Assembly: GCA_964498395.1 (NCBI GenBank)
Contig: CAZCHE010000001.1
Span: forward strand, 124,001-188,000
Origin: Parapedobacter sp964498395
Lineage (GTDB): Bacteria; Bacteroidota; Bacteroidia; Sphingobacteriales; Sphingobacteriaceae
DNA: 64,000 nucleotides
Direction of reading: 5' to 3'
Shown here: piece by piece, positions 52,493-61,163 of the stretch
Layout: every line of letters begins with the position of its first letter
How positions within the stretch are numbered: the first letter of the stretch is position 1
The notes under the pieces: model-generated
Seen by the model: the letters and a program-made list of their open reading frames with translations, nothing else
Told to the model about the DNA's origin: nothing
Databases searched by the model: none
Program-made: the position numbers and the translations under genes

Positions 52493-53686
52493 ATGATCCC
52501 ATCGATTCGCCAATCGTTCAATGAAGCGTTTTCCACCGAGAAGTATCATGCATTATTGGCGGCTTTGGATAAACCTCATCCCGGATTCATTTCCTTTCGA
52601 GTAGCTGAGACACCGGTCTTTTTGCCGCGTTCATTCAAAGATAAGCTGGTCAGCGCGTGTGAGGGTATTGTCGATACGATTTTGCAACCCCACTTTAAGC
52701 AACTCACCGAAGGTGCGATCCCGCAACACCTTGTTGTACCTAACGAAGACGAGCACTGCGATCTGATGTGTTTTGATTTTGCCGTATGCGTTGACGAAGA
52801 TGGGCAGCTTTCTCCCCAACTAATTGAAATGCAGGGGTTCCCGACCATGTTTTTCTTCCAGGAATTGCTGGCGCGTGGATACAGGCAGGCGTACGATATC
52901 CCGGCGGGATTTGATAATTATTTCAGCGGTTATGATGAGGAAAGCTATCAAGCATTGCTGAAACGAATCATATTGGATGGGCATGAGCCCGAACATGTGG
53001 TTTTATTGGAGGTTAAGCCCCAGGAACAGAAAACCAAAATTGACTTTTACCTCACCGAGGATTATACCGGGGTGCAACCTGTATGTGTATCTGACCTTAT
53101 CCAAGAAGGGCGAAAACTCTATTATTTACGCAATGGTCAAAAGACGGAGGTAAAACGTATTTACAACCGGATGATTTCTGATGATTTTGAATTGCAGAAA
53201 AACCAATTGCCAGGATATGTGGATATTACGCAGGAACTGGATGTGGAGTGGCTGCCGCATCCCAACTGGTTTTACCGTATCAGTAAATATACCTTGCCAT
53301 TTTTACGATCGCCCTTCGTACCTGAGACACGCTTCTTGAGTGAGGTGGCACAACTTCCTGATGACTTGGAAAATTATGTCCTGAAACCATTGTTTTCCTT
53401 CGCCGGCCAAGGCGTGATCATTGATGTGCAGGAGGCTGATGTCGCAGCGATAGCTAATCCGAAAGAATGGATACTGCAGCGGAAAGTCGCTTACGAACCG
53501 GTGGTACAAACGCCCACGGGTATGGCCAAGTGTGAGTTGCGCATGATGTATTTTTGGGAGAAGGGCGCTGCACGTCCCGTGTTGGTCCATAACCTTGCAC
53601 GGATCAGCAAGGGGAAGATGATTGGCGTGCGATATAACCAAGATCTGGATTGGGTAGGGGGGAGTATCGGTTTTTTTGAGAAATAG
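52493..53686 (+). CDS. ATP-grasp-like protein (glutathionylspermidine-synthase-like layout), unknown
   Basis: A 397-residue protein. The central acidic region DEHCDLMCFDFAVCVDEDGQLSPQLIEMQGFPTMFFFQE and the later ENYVLKPLFSFAGQGVIIDVQ and WILQRKVAYEPVVQTP resemble permuted ATP-grasp ligases such as glutathionylspermidine synthase C-terminal domains. Similarity is only at motif level. It ends the five-gene run. A substrate cannot be named; an amine or peptide ligase function fits the company it keeps. Confidence 0.7.
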   Translation: MIPSIRQSFNEAFSTEKYHALLAALDKPHPGFISFRVAETPVFLPRSFKDKLVSACEGIVDTILQPHFKQLTEGAIPQHLVVPNEDEHCDLMCFDFAVCVDEDGQLSPQLIEMQGFPTMFFFQELLARGYRQAYDIPAGFDNYFSGYDEESYQALLKRIILDGHEPEHVVLLEVKPQEQKTKIDFYLTEDYTGVQPVCVSDLIQEGRKLYYLRNGQKTEVKRIYNRMISDDFELQKNQLPGYVDITQELDVEWLPHPNWFYRISKYTLPFLRSPFVPETRFLSEVAQLPDDLENYVLKPLFSFAGQGVIIDVQEADVAAIANPKEWILQRKVAYEPVVQTPTGMAKCELRMMYFWEKGAARPVLVHNLARISKGKMIGVRYNQDLDWVGGSIGFFEK

Positions 53687-53693
53687 CAGCAAA

Positions 53694-53724
53694 TAAAAAA
53701 GGTACTGAAATCCTCCAGCACCTC
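53694..53724 (-). terminator. Intrinsic terminator of sucD
   Basis: On the minus strand AGGTGCTG and CAGTACCT form a stem with one mismatch, followed by TTTTTTATT. It lies 36 bases after the sucD stop and just past the convergent ATP-grasp gene. Confidence 0.7.
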
Positions 53725-53760
53725 ATTATCTGATAATACAAAATATACTAGTTGTATTAT

Positions 53761-54639
53761 TTATACATTCACGCCCAATTCCTCAGCCATTGCCTTGCCG
53801 ATTTCTGCCGGTGATTCTACCACACGTATACCGCATTCACGCATGATTTTCATTTTGGCAGCGGCGGTGTCGTCTGCACCACCCACGATGGCTCCGGCGT
53901 GGCCCATGCGGCGTCCCGGAGGCGCAGTTTGTCCGGCAATGAAGCCCACTACAGGTTTGGTTCCGTTTTCTTTGATCCAACGAGCTGCTTCGGCTTCCAT
54001 GCCTCCACCGATCTCACCGATAACAATGATGCCTTCCGTCTCAGGGTCATTCATCAGCAGCTCCACCGCTTCTTTGGTCGTGGTGCCGATGATGGGGTCG
54101 CCACCGATACCGATGGCTGTGGTGATGCCCAAACCGGCTTTCACCGTTTGGTCGACTGCCTCGTAAGTCAATGTGCCCGATTTGGACACGACGCCCACAT
54201 TGCCTTTCTTGAAGATGAAGCCCGGCATGATGCCGATTTTAGCCTCGTCAGCAGTGATGATACCTGGGCAGTTTGGCCCGATGAGCCTCGAGTCTTTGTC
54301 GCTCAGGTAGGATTTTACCTGAATCATATCTTTGGTAGGAATACCTTCAGTAATACATACGATTACCCCGATACCGGCAGCAGCGGCCTCCATAATGGCA
54401 TCGGCGGCAAATGCAGGTGGAACGAAAATGATCGAGACATTGGCTCCTGTTTTGTCTACGGCATCCTGTACAGTATTGAATACCGGGCGATCCAAATGTG
54501 TTTGGCCGCCTTTGCCGGGCGTTACGCCACCGACCACATTGGTGCCATATTCAATCATTTGCGAGGCATGGTAAGTGCCTTCATTACCTGTAAAGCCTTG
54601 TACGATTACTTTAGAATCCTTATTTACTAATACACTCAT
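53761..54639 (-). CDS. sucD: Succinate-CoA ligase alpha subunit
   Basis: A 292-residue subunit of succinyl-CoA synthetase (TCA cycle: succinyl-CoA to succinate with nucleotide triphosphate formation). Clear segments are VQGFTGNEGTYHASQMIEYG, GGVTPGKGG, GPNCPGIITADEAKIGIMPG, VVSKSGTLTYE, GIGGDPIIGT and the phospho-histidine loop RRMGHAGAIVGG. The beta subunit gene is not in the window, so sucC and sucD are unlinked here. Promoter and terminator are both visible, indicating a single-gene unit. Confidence 0.97.
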   Translation of the reverse strand: MSVLVNKDSKVIVQGFTGNEGTYHASQMIEYGTNVVGGVTPGKGGQTHLDRPVFNTVQDAVDKTGANVSIIFVPPAFAADAIMEAAAAGIGVIVCITEGIPTKDMIQVKSYLSDKDSRLIGPNCPGIITADEAKIGIMPGFIFKKGNVGVVSKSGTLTYEAVDQTVKAGLGITTAIGIGGDPIIGTTTKEAVELLMNDPETEGIIVIGEIGGGMEAEAARWIKENGTKPVVGFIAGQTAPPGRRMGHAGAIVGGADDTAAAKMKIMRECGIRVVESPAEIGKAMAEELGVNV

Positions 54640-54658
54640 TGTTCTGGTTTTTGCACCG

Positions 54659-54690
54659 CAAACTTAGGCAAAATTGCTTTTTTCTACAAG
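54659..54690 (-). promoter_or_regulatory. Promoter of sucD
   Basis: On the minus strand CTTG (54690-54687) and TAAGTTTG (54666-54659) are 20 bases apart, a full match to the phylum promoter, about 20 bases before the ATG. The remaining gap to 54863 shows nothing else. Confidence 0.75.
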
Positions 54691-54863
54691 TGTTTATTTT
54701 TATCGAAGTTCAAGCTTCCACTAGTTGACGGAAGCACCATAGTGGGTTTACTATAGAAGTAATTTTGCCGGTCTCTCATCAGCCACTGAAAAACAGGTGT
54801 TGATCGATGAAATCTAAGATTTTGAGATGAGATGTGGAAACGTTTGGAGTAGATAAAACGCTT

Positions 54864-55418
54864 TTATTTTGAATCTTCGTTCCAGCGATATATTTTGTGA
54901 TAAAATTCCCAAAGGACGATGCCGATGGAAACCGCGATATTCAGCGAATGTTTGGTGCCGGATTGGGGAATCTCAATGCATCCGTCTACCAGTTGCATCA
55001 CCTCATCGGATACACCGTGTACCTCGTTGCCAAATACCAGCGCGTATTTTTCATCAGGTATCGGTGCGAACTGCTGGAGTTGCACACTGCCTTTGGCCTG
55101 CTCTATGGCCAATATGCGGTAACCTTCCTTGCGTAATTTTTGGATCGCCTCAACGGTACCAGGTGAGTGTTCCCATGCGACGGATTGGCTAGCCCCTAAC
55201 GCTGTTTTTTCGATTTCGCGGTGGGGCGGGGTGCCCGTAATGCCACATAACACCAGGCATTCCAATGCAAAGGCATCTGCGGTACGAAATGCGGAACCCA
55301 CATTATGCATGCTGCGTACATTATCGAGTACCATTACCACCGGGAGTTTCTCCTGTGTTTTGAAGCGCTCGACAGATGGCCGACGCAATTGCTCCATGGA
55401 AAGTTTCTTGTATGTCAT
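54864..55418 (-). CDS. SpoU/TrmH-family RNA 2'-O-methyltransferase
   Basis: A 184-residue SPOUT methyltransferase. The three motifs are present: VVMVLDNVRSMHNVGSAFRTADAF, YALVFGNEVHGVSDEVMQ and IPQSGTKHSLNIAVSIGIVLWEF, which form the knotted SAM site. It would methylate a ribose in tRNA or rRNA; the exact target is unknown. The ATG at 55418 begins MTYKKLSMEQL, and a -7 box lies six bases upstream. Confidence 0.92.
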   Translation of the reverse strand: MTYKKLSMEQLRRPSVERFKTQEKLPVVMVLDNVRSMHNVGSAFRTADAFALECLVLCGITGTPPHREIEKTALGASQSVAWEHSPGTVEAIQKLRKEGYRILAIEQAKGSVQLQQFAPIPDEKYALVFGNEVHGVSDEVMQLVDGCIEIPQSGTKHSLNIAVSIGIVLWEFYHKIYRWNEDSK

Positions 55419-55424
55419 TTGGCG

Positions 55425-55432
55425 CAAAGATA
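55425..55432 (-). promoter_or_regulatory. -7 box (TATCTTTG) of the SpoU-family gene
   Basis: On the minus strand TATCTTTG ends six bases before the ATG at 55418, leaving essentially no 5' leader. Confidence 0.5.
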
Positions 55433-55443
55433 GGGAAGAAGTT

Positions 55444-55491
55444 GGGAAGTCCGAAGACGGGAGATGGAAGATGGAAGTCGGGAAGTCCGAA
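55444..55491. repeat. GGGAAGTCCGAA direct repeats
   Basis: GGGAAGTCCGAA occurs at 55444-55455 and 55480-55491, with GATGGAAGATGGAAG between. The unit resembles the GTCCGAAAG-type repeats at 41861-41890, so it is probably a scattered intergenic repeat of this genome. Confidence 0.6.
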
Positions 55492-55530
55492 AGGCAGTTT
55501 CTGGGTGCAGGAAAAATTGCTAATTTTAGT

Positions 55531-55561
55531 TTTGGATATTAAAAAGAATATGGTAACTTTG
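55531..55561 (+). promoter_or_regulatory. Promoter of rpsT
   Basis: TTTG (55531-55534) and TAACTTTG (55554-55561) are 19 bases apart, a canonical match, giving a leader of about 40 bases before the rpsT ATG. Confidence 0.8.
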
Positions 55562-55607
55562 CGGACTTAAAATAAAGGCGAAAAATAATATTAGCTAATA
55601 AATATAA

Positions 55608-55865
55608 ATGGCAAATCATAAATCAGCACTCAAAAGGATTAGATCAAACGCTGCGAAGCGTTTAAGAAATCGTTATCAGGCAAAGACAACCCGTAATGCG
55701 ATTAAAAAGTTGAGAAACACGACTTCTCCGGAAGAAGCGAAAACATTATTGCCACGGGTGATTTCCATGCTTGACCGTTTGGCCAAGAAAAATGTGATCC
55801 ATAAAAACAAAGCTTCCAACAATAAATCAAAGTTGACGAAGCTCGTAAATAACTTGTCGAAATAA
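55608..55865 (+). CDS. rpsT: 30S ribosomal protein S20
   Basis: An 85-residue basic protein with the S20 pattern: MANHKSALKRIRSNAAKRLRNRYQAKTTRNAIKKL at the start and IHKNKASNNKSKLTKLVN at the end. It binds 16S rRNA early in small-subunit assembly. It is a single-gene unit with its own promoter and terminator. Confidence 0.97.
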   Translation: MANHKSALKRIRSNAAKRLRNRYQAKTTRNAIKKLRNTTSPEEAKTLLPRVISMLDRLAKKNVIHKNKASNNKSKLTKLVNNLSK

Positions 55866-55885
55866 ATCGCAAGTAGTTCGATTCA

Positions 55886-55924
55886 AAAAGCCGCCCAGAG
55901 GAAATCTCAGGGCGGCTTTTCTTT
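55886..55924. terminator. Bidirectional intrinsic terminator between rpsT and the DUF1080 gene
   Basis: AAAAGCCGCCC (55886-55896) and GGGCGGCTTTT (55910-55920) are perfectly complementary, with A-run on one side and T-run on the other, so it can end transcription of both convergent genes. Confidence 0.9.
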
Positions 55925-56772
55925 TAAGGGGTGTTTCTCAAGGTTTCCAATACCTGGCTTAGCTTGGCTTGGTCTTCTATGTATGGCGCCAGATCCAGCA
56001 GTTCCACCTTGCGGAAATCAATCGGATGGCTTTCGCTCTGCAAGGATATATACCCACTTTTCAATAGTTTTCCGTCTTCTTTTACCGCAGAATCATGATT
56101 GGATACACTTCCGTCGCCAATCTGTGGTTTGTAGTAGGTGAGCACCGTATCCCCTTCAAGGATATGGTGTACCACGGAGTCGGCCAATACGAGGAATTCC
56201 GCTGTCACCCATTGATCACCATGGTAGGTCTTGGAGGACGAGTTGACGCAATGGGGGGTAAACAATTCCCCATCCATTACCACGTTGGTACCGGGCGTAC
56301 AGAGGTTGCTTGTTGTTCGTTCGTTGGTGCCGTCGCCACCCAATAGCTGTCCTTCGATGGAAATCGGGAAGTCCTGGTCTTTCAGCATGGTGTGTGGGTC
56401 TTGGCCGTGCAGCATGGCTCCACTATTACGCCACGCCCATCCCTCACCGCCGGGGGCCTGTTCGCCCGTGAAGCGGTATTCCACCCGCAAGAGATAAGCT
56501 GAATAAGGTGTGTTGTAATGAATATGCCCATATTGTTGGTCGAAATCGGTATACCCGTCATAGCGTACTTTTAACAGGCCATCTTCCACGCGAAAGGTAT
56601 TCGCGTAGTTTTCACCTACTTCGTGTTTGGCGATTTTTACGGTCCAATCATCAAGGTCTTGCCCATTGAATAGTTGGACCCATTCAAGTTCTTTTTTCGT
56701 CTCCTGCGCGGAGTTCGTGCATGCACATACGGCGATGGCCAATGCGGCAGATGTGATGAGGGTTACTTTCAT
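55924..56772 (-). CDS. DUF1080 (3-keto-disaccharide hydrolase-like) lipoprotein
   Basis: A 282-residue lipoprotein (signal ending AVCAC). The domain starts at WVQLFNGQDLDDWTVKIAKHEVGENYANTFRVEDGLLKV and continues through YLLRVEYRF, WAWRNSGAMLHGQDP and ISLQSESHPIDFRKVELLDL, the usual concanavalin-like DUF1080 order. Members bind or cleave 3-keto sugars; here the exact activity is inferred only from family. The gene is convergent with rpsT. Confidence 0.85.
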   Translation of the reverse strand: MKVTLITSAALAIAVCACTNSAQETKKELEWVQLFNGQDLDDWTVKIAKHEVGENYANTFRVEDGLLKVRYDGYTDFDQQYGHIHYNTPYSAYLLRVEYRFTGEQAPGGEGWAWRNSGAMLHGQDPHTMLKDQDFPISIEGQLLGGDGTNERTTSNLCTPGTNVVMDGELFTPHCVNSSSKTYHGDQWVTAEFLVLADSVVHHILEGDTVLTYYKPQIGDGSVSNHDSAVKEDGKLLKSGYISLQSESHPIDFRKVELLDLAPYIEDQAKLSQVLETLRNTP

Positions 56773-56860
56773 GAAAACGTAATGGTTACTTATTTTATTG
56801 ATTCAATTCGTTGAAGATAGTAATAAATTGCTAAACTGACGGGATAAAAAGCCGGCGGGC

Positions 56861-57673
56861 TTACTTACCCCACAAACTCTTGTGCTTCACATATTCACTT
56901 GGCCGTACCCCGATGATTTTGGTAAATGTATTACTGAAGGTCGGTAAACTACTATACCCCACCTTTGCCGCTACCTCATTGATGCTCAGCTTTTCATCCA
57001 AAAGCAGTTTTAGTCCTTTCAGCATCCTTAATATGGTGAAATATTGGATAAAAGACATGTTAAGCTCCCGTTGAAATAGGCGGGCCAAGGAACGTTCACT
57101 GATGCCGAAATGGTCCGCCACGTGTTTGAAACTAATATTGTCCGCGATGTGCTTATCGAGGTACTCCACAATTTTGATTAGTCGGGAGTCATCCGGATAA
57201 GGCAAAGCCAATGGCAAGGCATTCCTGCCCAGTTCAGGCAACAACATCTTAAACGCTTTCGCGATGCTGTACCTGCTTTCGTCTTCCGGCTGGATATTGC
57301 CGTTCCACCGATTGGTAAACATCATCAATTCCATTAATAAATCGTCTACCGGGTAGATGGCTGTCCGGCTGAAGAAGACATCATCGCATGCGTACACTGG
57401 AAAATAGAGGTTGCGCATGATGACGTCGGGTGAACTCGGGTGGATGCTATGGCGCACGCCCGCCGGAATCCAGATGTAGTGCCTGGCAGGTAAGAAATAC
57501 GACTGATCGGGCGTATTGAGGTAGACGACTCCTCCTTCGGTATAAAGAAACTGGCCTTTTTTATGTTCGTGCTCGGGAATGAATTTTTCGCCCATTACGG
57601 CGTGGTGGCAATAAATAGTGTCCGGGTAACGGTCCACCTCCGTGATGTAGTACCTGTTTACATATTTTTCCAT
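56861..57673 (-). CDS. AraC-family transcriptional regulator
   Basis: A 270-residue regulator. The N-terminal cupin (FIPEHEHKKGQFLYTEGGVVYL, HYIWIPAGVRHSIHPSSP) is followed by the C-terminal AraC domain (ISFKHVADHFGISERSLARLFQRELNMSFIQYFTILRMLKGL, LSINEVAAKVGYSSLPTFSNTFTKIIG). It stands 89 bases upstream of the DUF1080 gene on the same strand and divergent from the CoA-transferase gene. The target and ligand are unknown. Confidence 0.92.
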   Translation of the reverse strand: MEKYVNRYYITEVDRYPDTIYCHHAVMGEKFIPEHEHKKGQFLYTEGGVVYLNTPDQSYFLPARHYIWIPAGVRHSIHPSSPDVIMRNLYFPVYACDDVFFSRTAIYPVDDLLMELMMFTNRWNGNIQPEDESRYSIAKAFKMLLPELGRNALPLALPYPDDSRLIKIVEYLDKHIADNISFKHVADHFGISERSLARLFQRELNMSFIQYFTILRMLKGLKLLLDEKLSINEVAAKVGYSSLPTFSNTFTKIIGVRPSEYVKHKSLWGK

Positions 57674-57810
57674 TCAAGATGCCTAGGAATGCGTCTGCTA
57701 ATCATGGGCTAATTTAATGAGAAAAAGTGATTTTTTGTCGAAATCGGATAAATTTATGACGCAATGTAATAAGTGTAACTGGAATTTAACGCTTAATATT
57801 GTGACTTAAT

Positions 57811-59325
57811 ATGGTGGAATCAAACGCTCAATACATGTCATACGAAAGGATAAAATGCGAACGTTTAATCGATAAGGTTACCACTGCTGAACAAGCAGCA
57901 CAATTGTTCGAAAATGGGATGGTGGTCGGAGCTAGTGGATTTACGAAGTCCGGAGATAGTAAAGTGGTACTCGATGCACTTGCCAAACGCGCTGCCCAGG
58001 AAGAGATCAAGATAACGCTAATGACCGGTGCGTCATTGGGCCATGATACCGATGCGAAGCTCACCCGTGCGGGCGTGCTGAGCAAACGGATGCCCTTTCA
58101 GGTTGACCGCGTGCTTCGCGAGGCGATCAATAAAGGAGAAGTACTTTTCATCGACCAGCACCTCAGTGAAAGTGCCGAACTTCTGCATAACCAAAGCTTG
58201 CCCCCGGTGGATATCGCGGTGATAGAAGTAGCCTTTATCGAACGCGATGGCAGTCTCGTTCCCACGACTTCGGTAGGCAATTCGGTTACGTTTGCAGCAT
58301 TGGCGAAGAAAGTGATCATTGAAATCAACACCAAGGTGCCTGAATCCATCCATGGGCTGCATGACATTTTCCAACCAGAGGATTATCCGCGCCGTAATGT
58401 CATTCCGATTCTAGCCCCGGAGAATCGAATAGGACGCAGGTCTATTCCATTGGATCCGAACAAGGTTGCCGCTATCGTATTCACCGATATCCAGGACAGC
58501 CCTGCGGATATTGCTCCCCCTGATGGAAAAACCATCGCCATTGCCCAACATTTACTGCGTTTTTTTGAAGATCAGGTAAAGAAGGGGCTTCTCACGGACC
58601 GCCTATTGCCCTTGCAGGCGGGTATTGGCAAGGTTGCCAATGCGGTGCTTTTAGGGTTCAATGACAGTAATTTCTACGACCTGCGTATGTTTTCGGAGGT
58701 ACTGCAAGATAGCACATTTGACTTGTTGGATAGCGGGAAATTGAGTTTTGCCTCGGCATCGTCCATTACCCTCTCATCGGCATGTTACGATCGCGTATTT
58801 GGCAACCTACAGCGGTATAAGGACCGGGTAGTGCTGCGGCCGCAGAATATCAGCAATACACCGGGGCTTATTCGTCGTCTTGGCGTGATTGCCATCAATA
58901 CCGCAATAGAGTTTGATATCTATGGAAACGTGAATTCTACACATATCAGCGGCACCAATATCATGAATGGCATCGGTGGCTCAGGTGATTTTGCCCGGAA
59001 CGCTTACCTCAGCATTTTCGTCACGCAGGCCGCCTCCAAGGAAAACCGTATCTCACATGTACTGCCCATGGTGTCGCATGTGGACCATACTGAGCACGAT
59101 GTCGATATCCTCGTTACCGATGTGGGGTTGGCCGATTTACGTGGACTGGCTCCGCGTGAACGTGCCCAAACCATTATCGATAATTGTGTGCATCCGGACT
59201 ATAAGGAGGAACTGCAATCGTATTTCGACCGTGCGTGCCAGTTGAGGGGAGGCCATACACCGCATATTTTGGAGGAAGCGTTTGACTGGCATATCCGCTT
59301 CCGGGAAACAGGGAGTATGAAATAG
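57811..59325 (+). CDS. Acetyl-CoA hydrolase/transferase family, probable succinyl-CoA:acetate CoA-transferase
   Basis: A 504-residue class I CoA-transferase. Segments include MVVGASGFTKSGDSKVV, MTGASLGHDTDAKLTRAGVLSKRMPFQ, VPTTSVGNS, PLQAGIGKVANAVL, the catalytic Glu at about 296 in MFSEVLQD, and HISGTNIMNGIGGSGDFARNAYLSIF. The Glu position matches that of the acetate bacteria enzyme AarC. It would move CoA between succinate and acetate. A second ATG at 57835 (MSYERI) is a plausible start. OxyR follows on the same strand with its own spacing. Confidence 0.9.
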   Translation: MVESNAQYMSYERIKCERLIDKVTTAEQAAQLFENGMVVGASGFTKSGDSKVVLDALAKRAAQEEIKITLMTGASLGHDTDAKLTRAGVLSKRMPFQVDRVLREAINKGEVLFIDQHLSESAELLHNQSLPPVDIAVIEVAFIERDGSLVPTTSVGNSVTFAALAKKVIIEINTKVPESIHGLHDIFQPEDYPRRNVIPILAPENRIGRRSIPLDPNKVAAIVFTDIQDSPADIAPPDGKTIAIAQHLLRFFEDQVKKGLLTDRLLPLQAGIGKVANAVLLGFNDSNFYDLRMFSEVLQDSTFDLLDSGKLSFASASSITLSSACYDRVFGNLQRYKDRVVLRPQNISNTPGLIRRLGVIAINTAIEFDIYGNVNSTHISGTNIMNGIGGSGDFARNAYLSIFVTQAASKENRISHVLPMVSHVDHTEHDVDILVTDVGLADLRGLAPRERAQTIIDNCVHPDYKEELQSYFDRACQLRGGHTPHILEEAFDWHIRFRETGSMK

Positions 59326-59402
59326 TCACGTCGGGTTAGCGCCGGCCTTCCGTAGGAATCCCCTATTGTTTTTCTTATCTTTACATCGATATAATTGATA
59401 AC

Positions 59403-60341
59403 ATGACACTAGTACAATTGGAATATATTATAGCGGTGGATACTTACCGTAGTTTTGTGGCGGCAGCCGAAAAATGTTTTGTCACCCAGCCTACCTTAAG
59501 CATGCAGATACAGAAGCTAGAAGAATCTATCGGCGCCCGTATTTTCGATCGCAGCCGACAACCCATCGTTCCTACTGAAGTGGGTATCGAAATCATTAGG
59601 CAAGCACGGGTGGTGCTCACCGAAAGCCGTAAAATCAATGAAATCGTACAGTTAAAGAAAGGGGATTTAGCCGGTGAGTTACGCATAGGTGTCATCCCGA
59701 CCATTGCACCTTACTTATTGCCCAAGGTATTGGGCGGCTTCATGCAGAAATTCCCCAAACTGCAATTGCAGGTGTGGGAGTACACCACGGAAAAAATCAT
59801 CAGCGAATTAAAATTGGGATTGCTGGATTGCGGAATACTTTCCACACCCACGTATGATGTTTCATTGGTGGAGCACCCCATGTTTTACGAACCGTTTGTC
59901 GCTTACTTGTCGTCCAAAAGCGAGTTAGCCAATAAACGGGAGGTAACCCCTGATGATGTATTGGAAGACAAGTTGTGGTTGCTGACCGAAGGGCATTGCA
60001 TGCGGGGGCAGGTATTGAATATCTGCCAGCGCAAACGCAGCATGGAACCGGCAGGAACCTTTGAATACAATACCGGGAGCGTGGAAACCTTGAAACGAAT
60101 GGTCGATGTGAATTCCGGAAGTACCATCTTACCCGAATTGAGCATTGCTGATTTTGACGAAGATCAACTGGTTCGGGTGCGTTATTTTCGATCACCTGAA
60201 CCCGTAAGGGAAATCAGTATGGTCACCACGCAAAACTTTCTGAAAAAAGAGGCGATTATCGCGTTGGAAAAAGAGATTGTGGCTGCTATGCCGAAGAAGT
60301 TTAGGTCGAAGAAGAAAAAAGACGTTATGGGCTTTAATTAA
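59403..60341 (+). CDS. oxyR: LysR-family hydrogen peroxide sensor OxyR
   Basis: A 312-residue LysR regulator. The N-terminal helix-turn-helix is LEYIIAVDTYRSFVAAAEKCFVTQPTLSMQIQKLEE. The redox pair is Cys199 and Cys208 in EGHCMRGQVLNICQ, the same positions and spacing as in E. coli OxyR. PELSIADF lies near the end as in other OxyR proteins. It should activate peroxide defence genes, none of which lie in this window. Confidence 0.95.
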   Translation: MTLVQLEYIIAVDTYRSFVAAAEKCFVTQPTLSMQIQKLEESIGARIFDRSRQPIVPTEVGIEIIRQARVVLTESRKINEIVQLKKGDLAGELRIGVIPTIAPYLLPKVLGGFMQKFPKLQLQVWEYTTEKIISELKLGLLDCGILSTPTYDVSLVEHPMFYEPFVAYLSSKSELANKREVTPDDVLEDKLWLLTEGHCMRGQVLNICQRKRSMEPAGTFEYNTGSVETLKRMVDVNSGSTILPELSIADFDEDQLVRVRYFRSPEPVREISMVTTQNFLKKEAIIALEKEIVAAMPKKFRSKKKKDVMGFN

Positions 60342-60367
60342 CCAGACATCTAAAATGGCTGATAGAT

Positions 60368-60428
60368 AATGGTCAATGGTTATTGGGAAATACTCCACGG
60401 AGCTTCACATCAGTAACCATTGACCATT
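60368..60428. repeat. 15-bp inverted repeat between oxyR and the DUF1080 gene
   Basis: AATGGTCAATGGTTA (60368-60382) is repeated inverted as TAACCATTGACCATT (60414-60428). It could fold as a hairpin between two convergent genes, but has no T-run on either side. Confidence 0.6.
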
Positions 60429-60437
60429 GAAGATATA

Positions 60438-61163
60438 TTAAAGTTCTTTTATCCGGATATTGCGGTAAGCCACCACATCACCGTGGTCTTGCAGGGCGAT
60501 TTTACCTTTGGGGTATTTGGCAAATCCTTCCCAATCGCTGAATTTGCTGGCCGCCAGCACTTCCTCCCACTCAGGGCTACCAATGGTTACATCGGCTGTC
60601 TGCACACCATTAAGCCATAGGGTGATTTGTCCATTGTTTTTGTAGATACGTGCGTGGTTCCATTCACCTACTGGTTTGGGTTGGGATACCGCTGGGCTGC
60701 CTATCATGTCGTAGAGCGACCCTGCGAGGTGATTTTCGATTTTATTATCCCCAGCATCAATATTGTCCAGTACTTGCATTTCCAAACCGGTAAGGTAGGT
60801 AGCTCCGTATGTGGAATCCTCATGTACGCTAAAGATGATGCCGCTATTGCCACCGGATGAGATTTTCCATTCCAACTCCAATTCGTAGTTTTCGTATTCG
60901 CCATCAGTAACGATATCGCCCCGTTGGTTCCGTTCTACGTCAGGGTTAAAGCGCAATTCACCACCTTCGGCAGTCCATGCTGCGGATACCGTATCCCGCA
61001 AGTAATTGTGCCAGCCCGTGGTTGTTTCCCCGTCGAACAGCGATACCCAGCCATCGTTTTCCGGTTCTTCTTGTTTTTCATTGTCGTTAGCTTGTCCTGG
61101 ACCGCACGCGGCGAACAACATTACAGATAGCATAATCGACAATCCTTTTTTTGTGTTTTCCAT
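60438..61163 (-). CDS. DUF1080 (3-keto-disaccharide hydrolase-like) lipoprotein
   Basis: A 241-residue lipoprotein (signal MLSVMLFAAC). The short form of the domain is present: WVSLFDGETTTGWHNY, ELELEWKISSGGNSGIIFSVHED, TGLEMQVLDN, WNHARIYKNNGQITLWLNGVQT and GKIALQDHGDVVAYRNIRIKEL. It is a paralogue, not a copy, of the protein at 55924-56772. The ATG at 61163 begins the lipoprotein signal; the frame extends to 61205. Confidence 0.88.
   Translation of the reverse strand: MENTKKGLSIMLSVMLFAACGPGQANDNEKQEEPENDGWVSLFDGETTTGWHNYLRDTVSAAWTAEGGELRFNPDVERNQRGDIVTDGEYENYELELEWKISSGGNSGIIFSVHEDSTYGATYLTGLEMQVLDNIDAGDNKIENHLAGSLYDMIGSPAVSQPKPVGEWNHARIYKNNGQITLWLNGVQTADVTIGSPEWEEVLAASKFSDWEGFAKYPKGKIALQDHGDVVAYRNIRIKEL

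Noticed and set aside
53899..54630. Plus-strand open frame of 243 codons opposite sucD
   Set aside because: It is a shadow of the highly conserved sucD coding sequence.
55444..55491. CRISPR-like array
   Set aside because: The repeats are only 12 bases, irregularly spaced and without spacers or cas genes.
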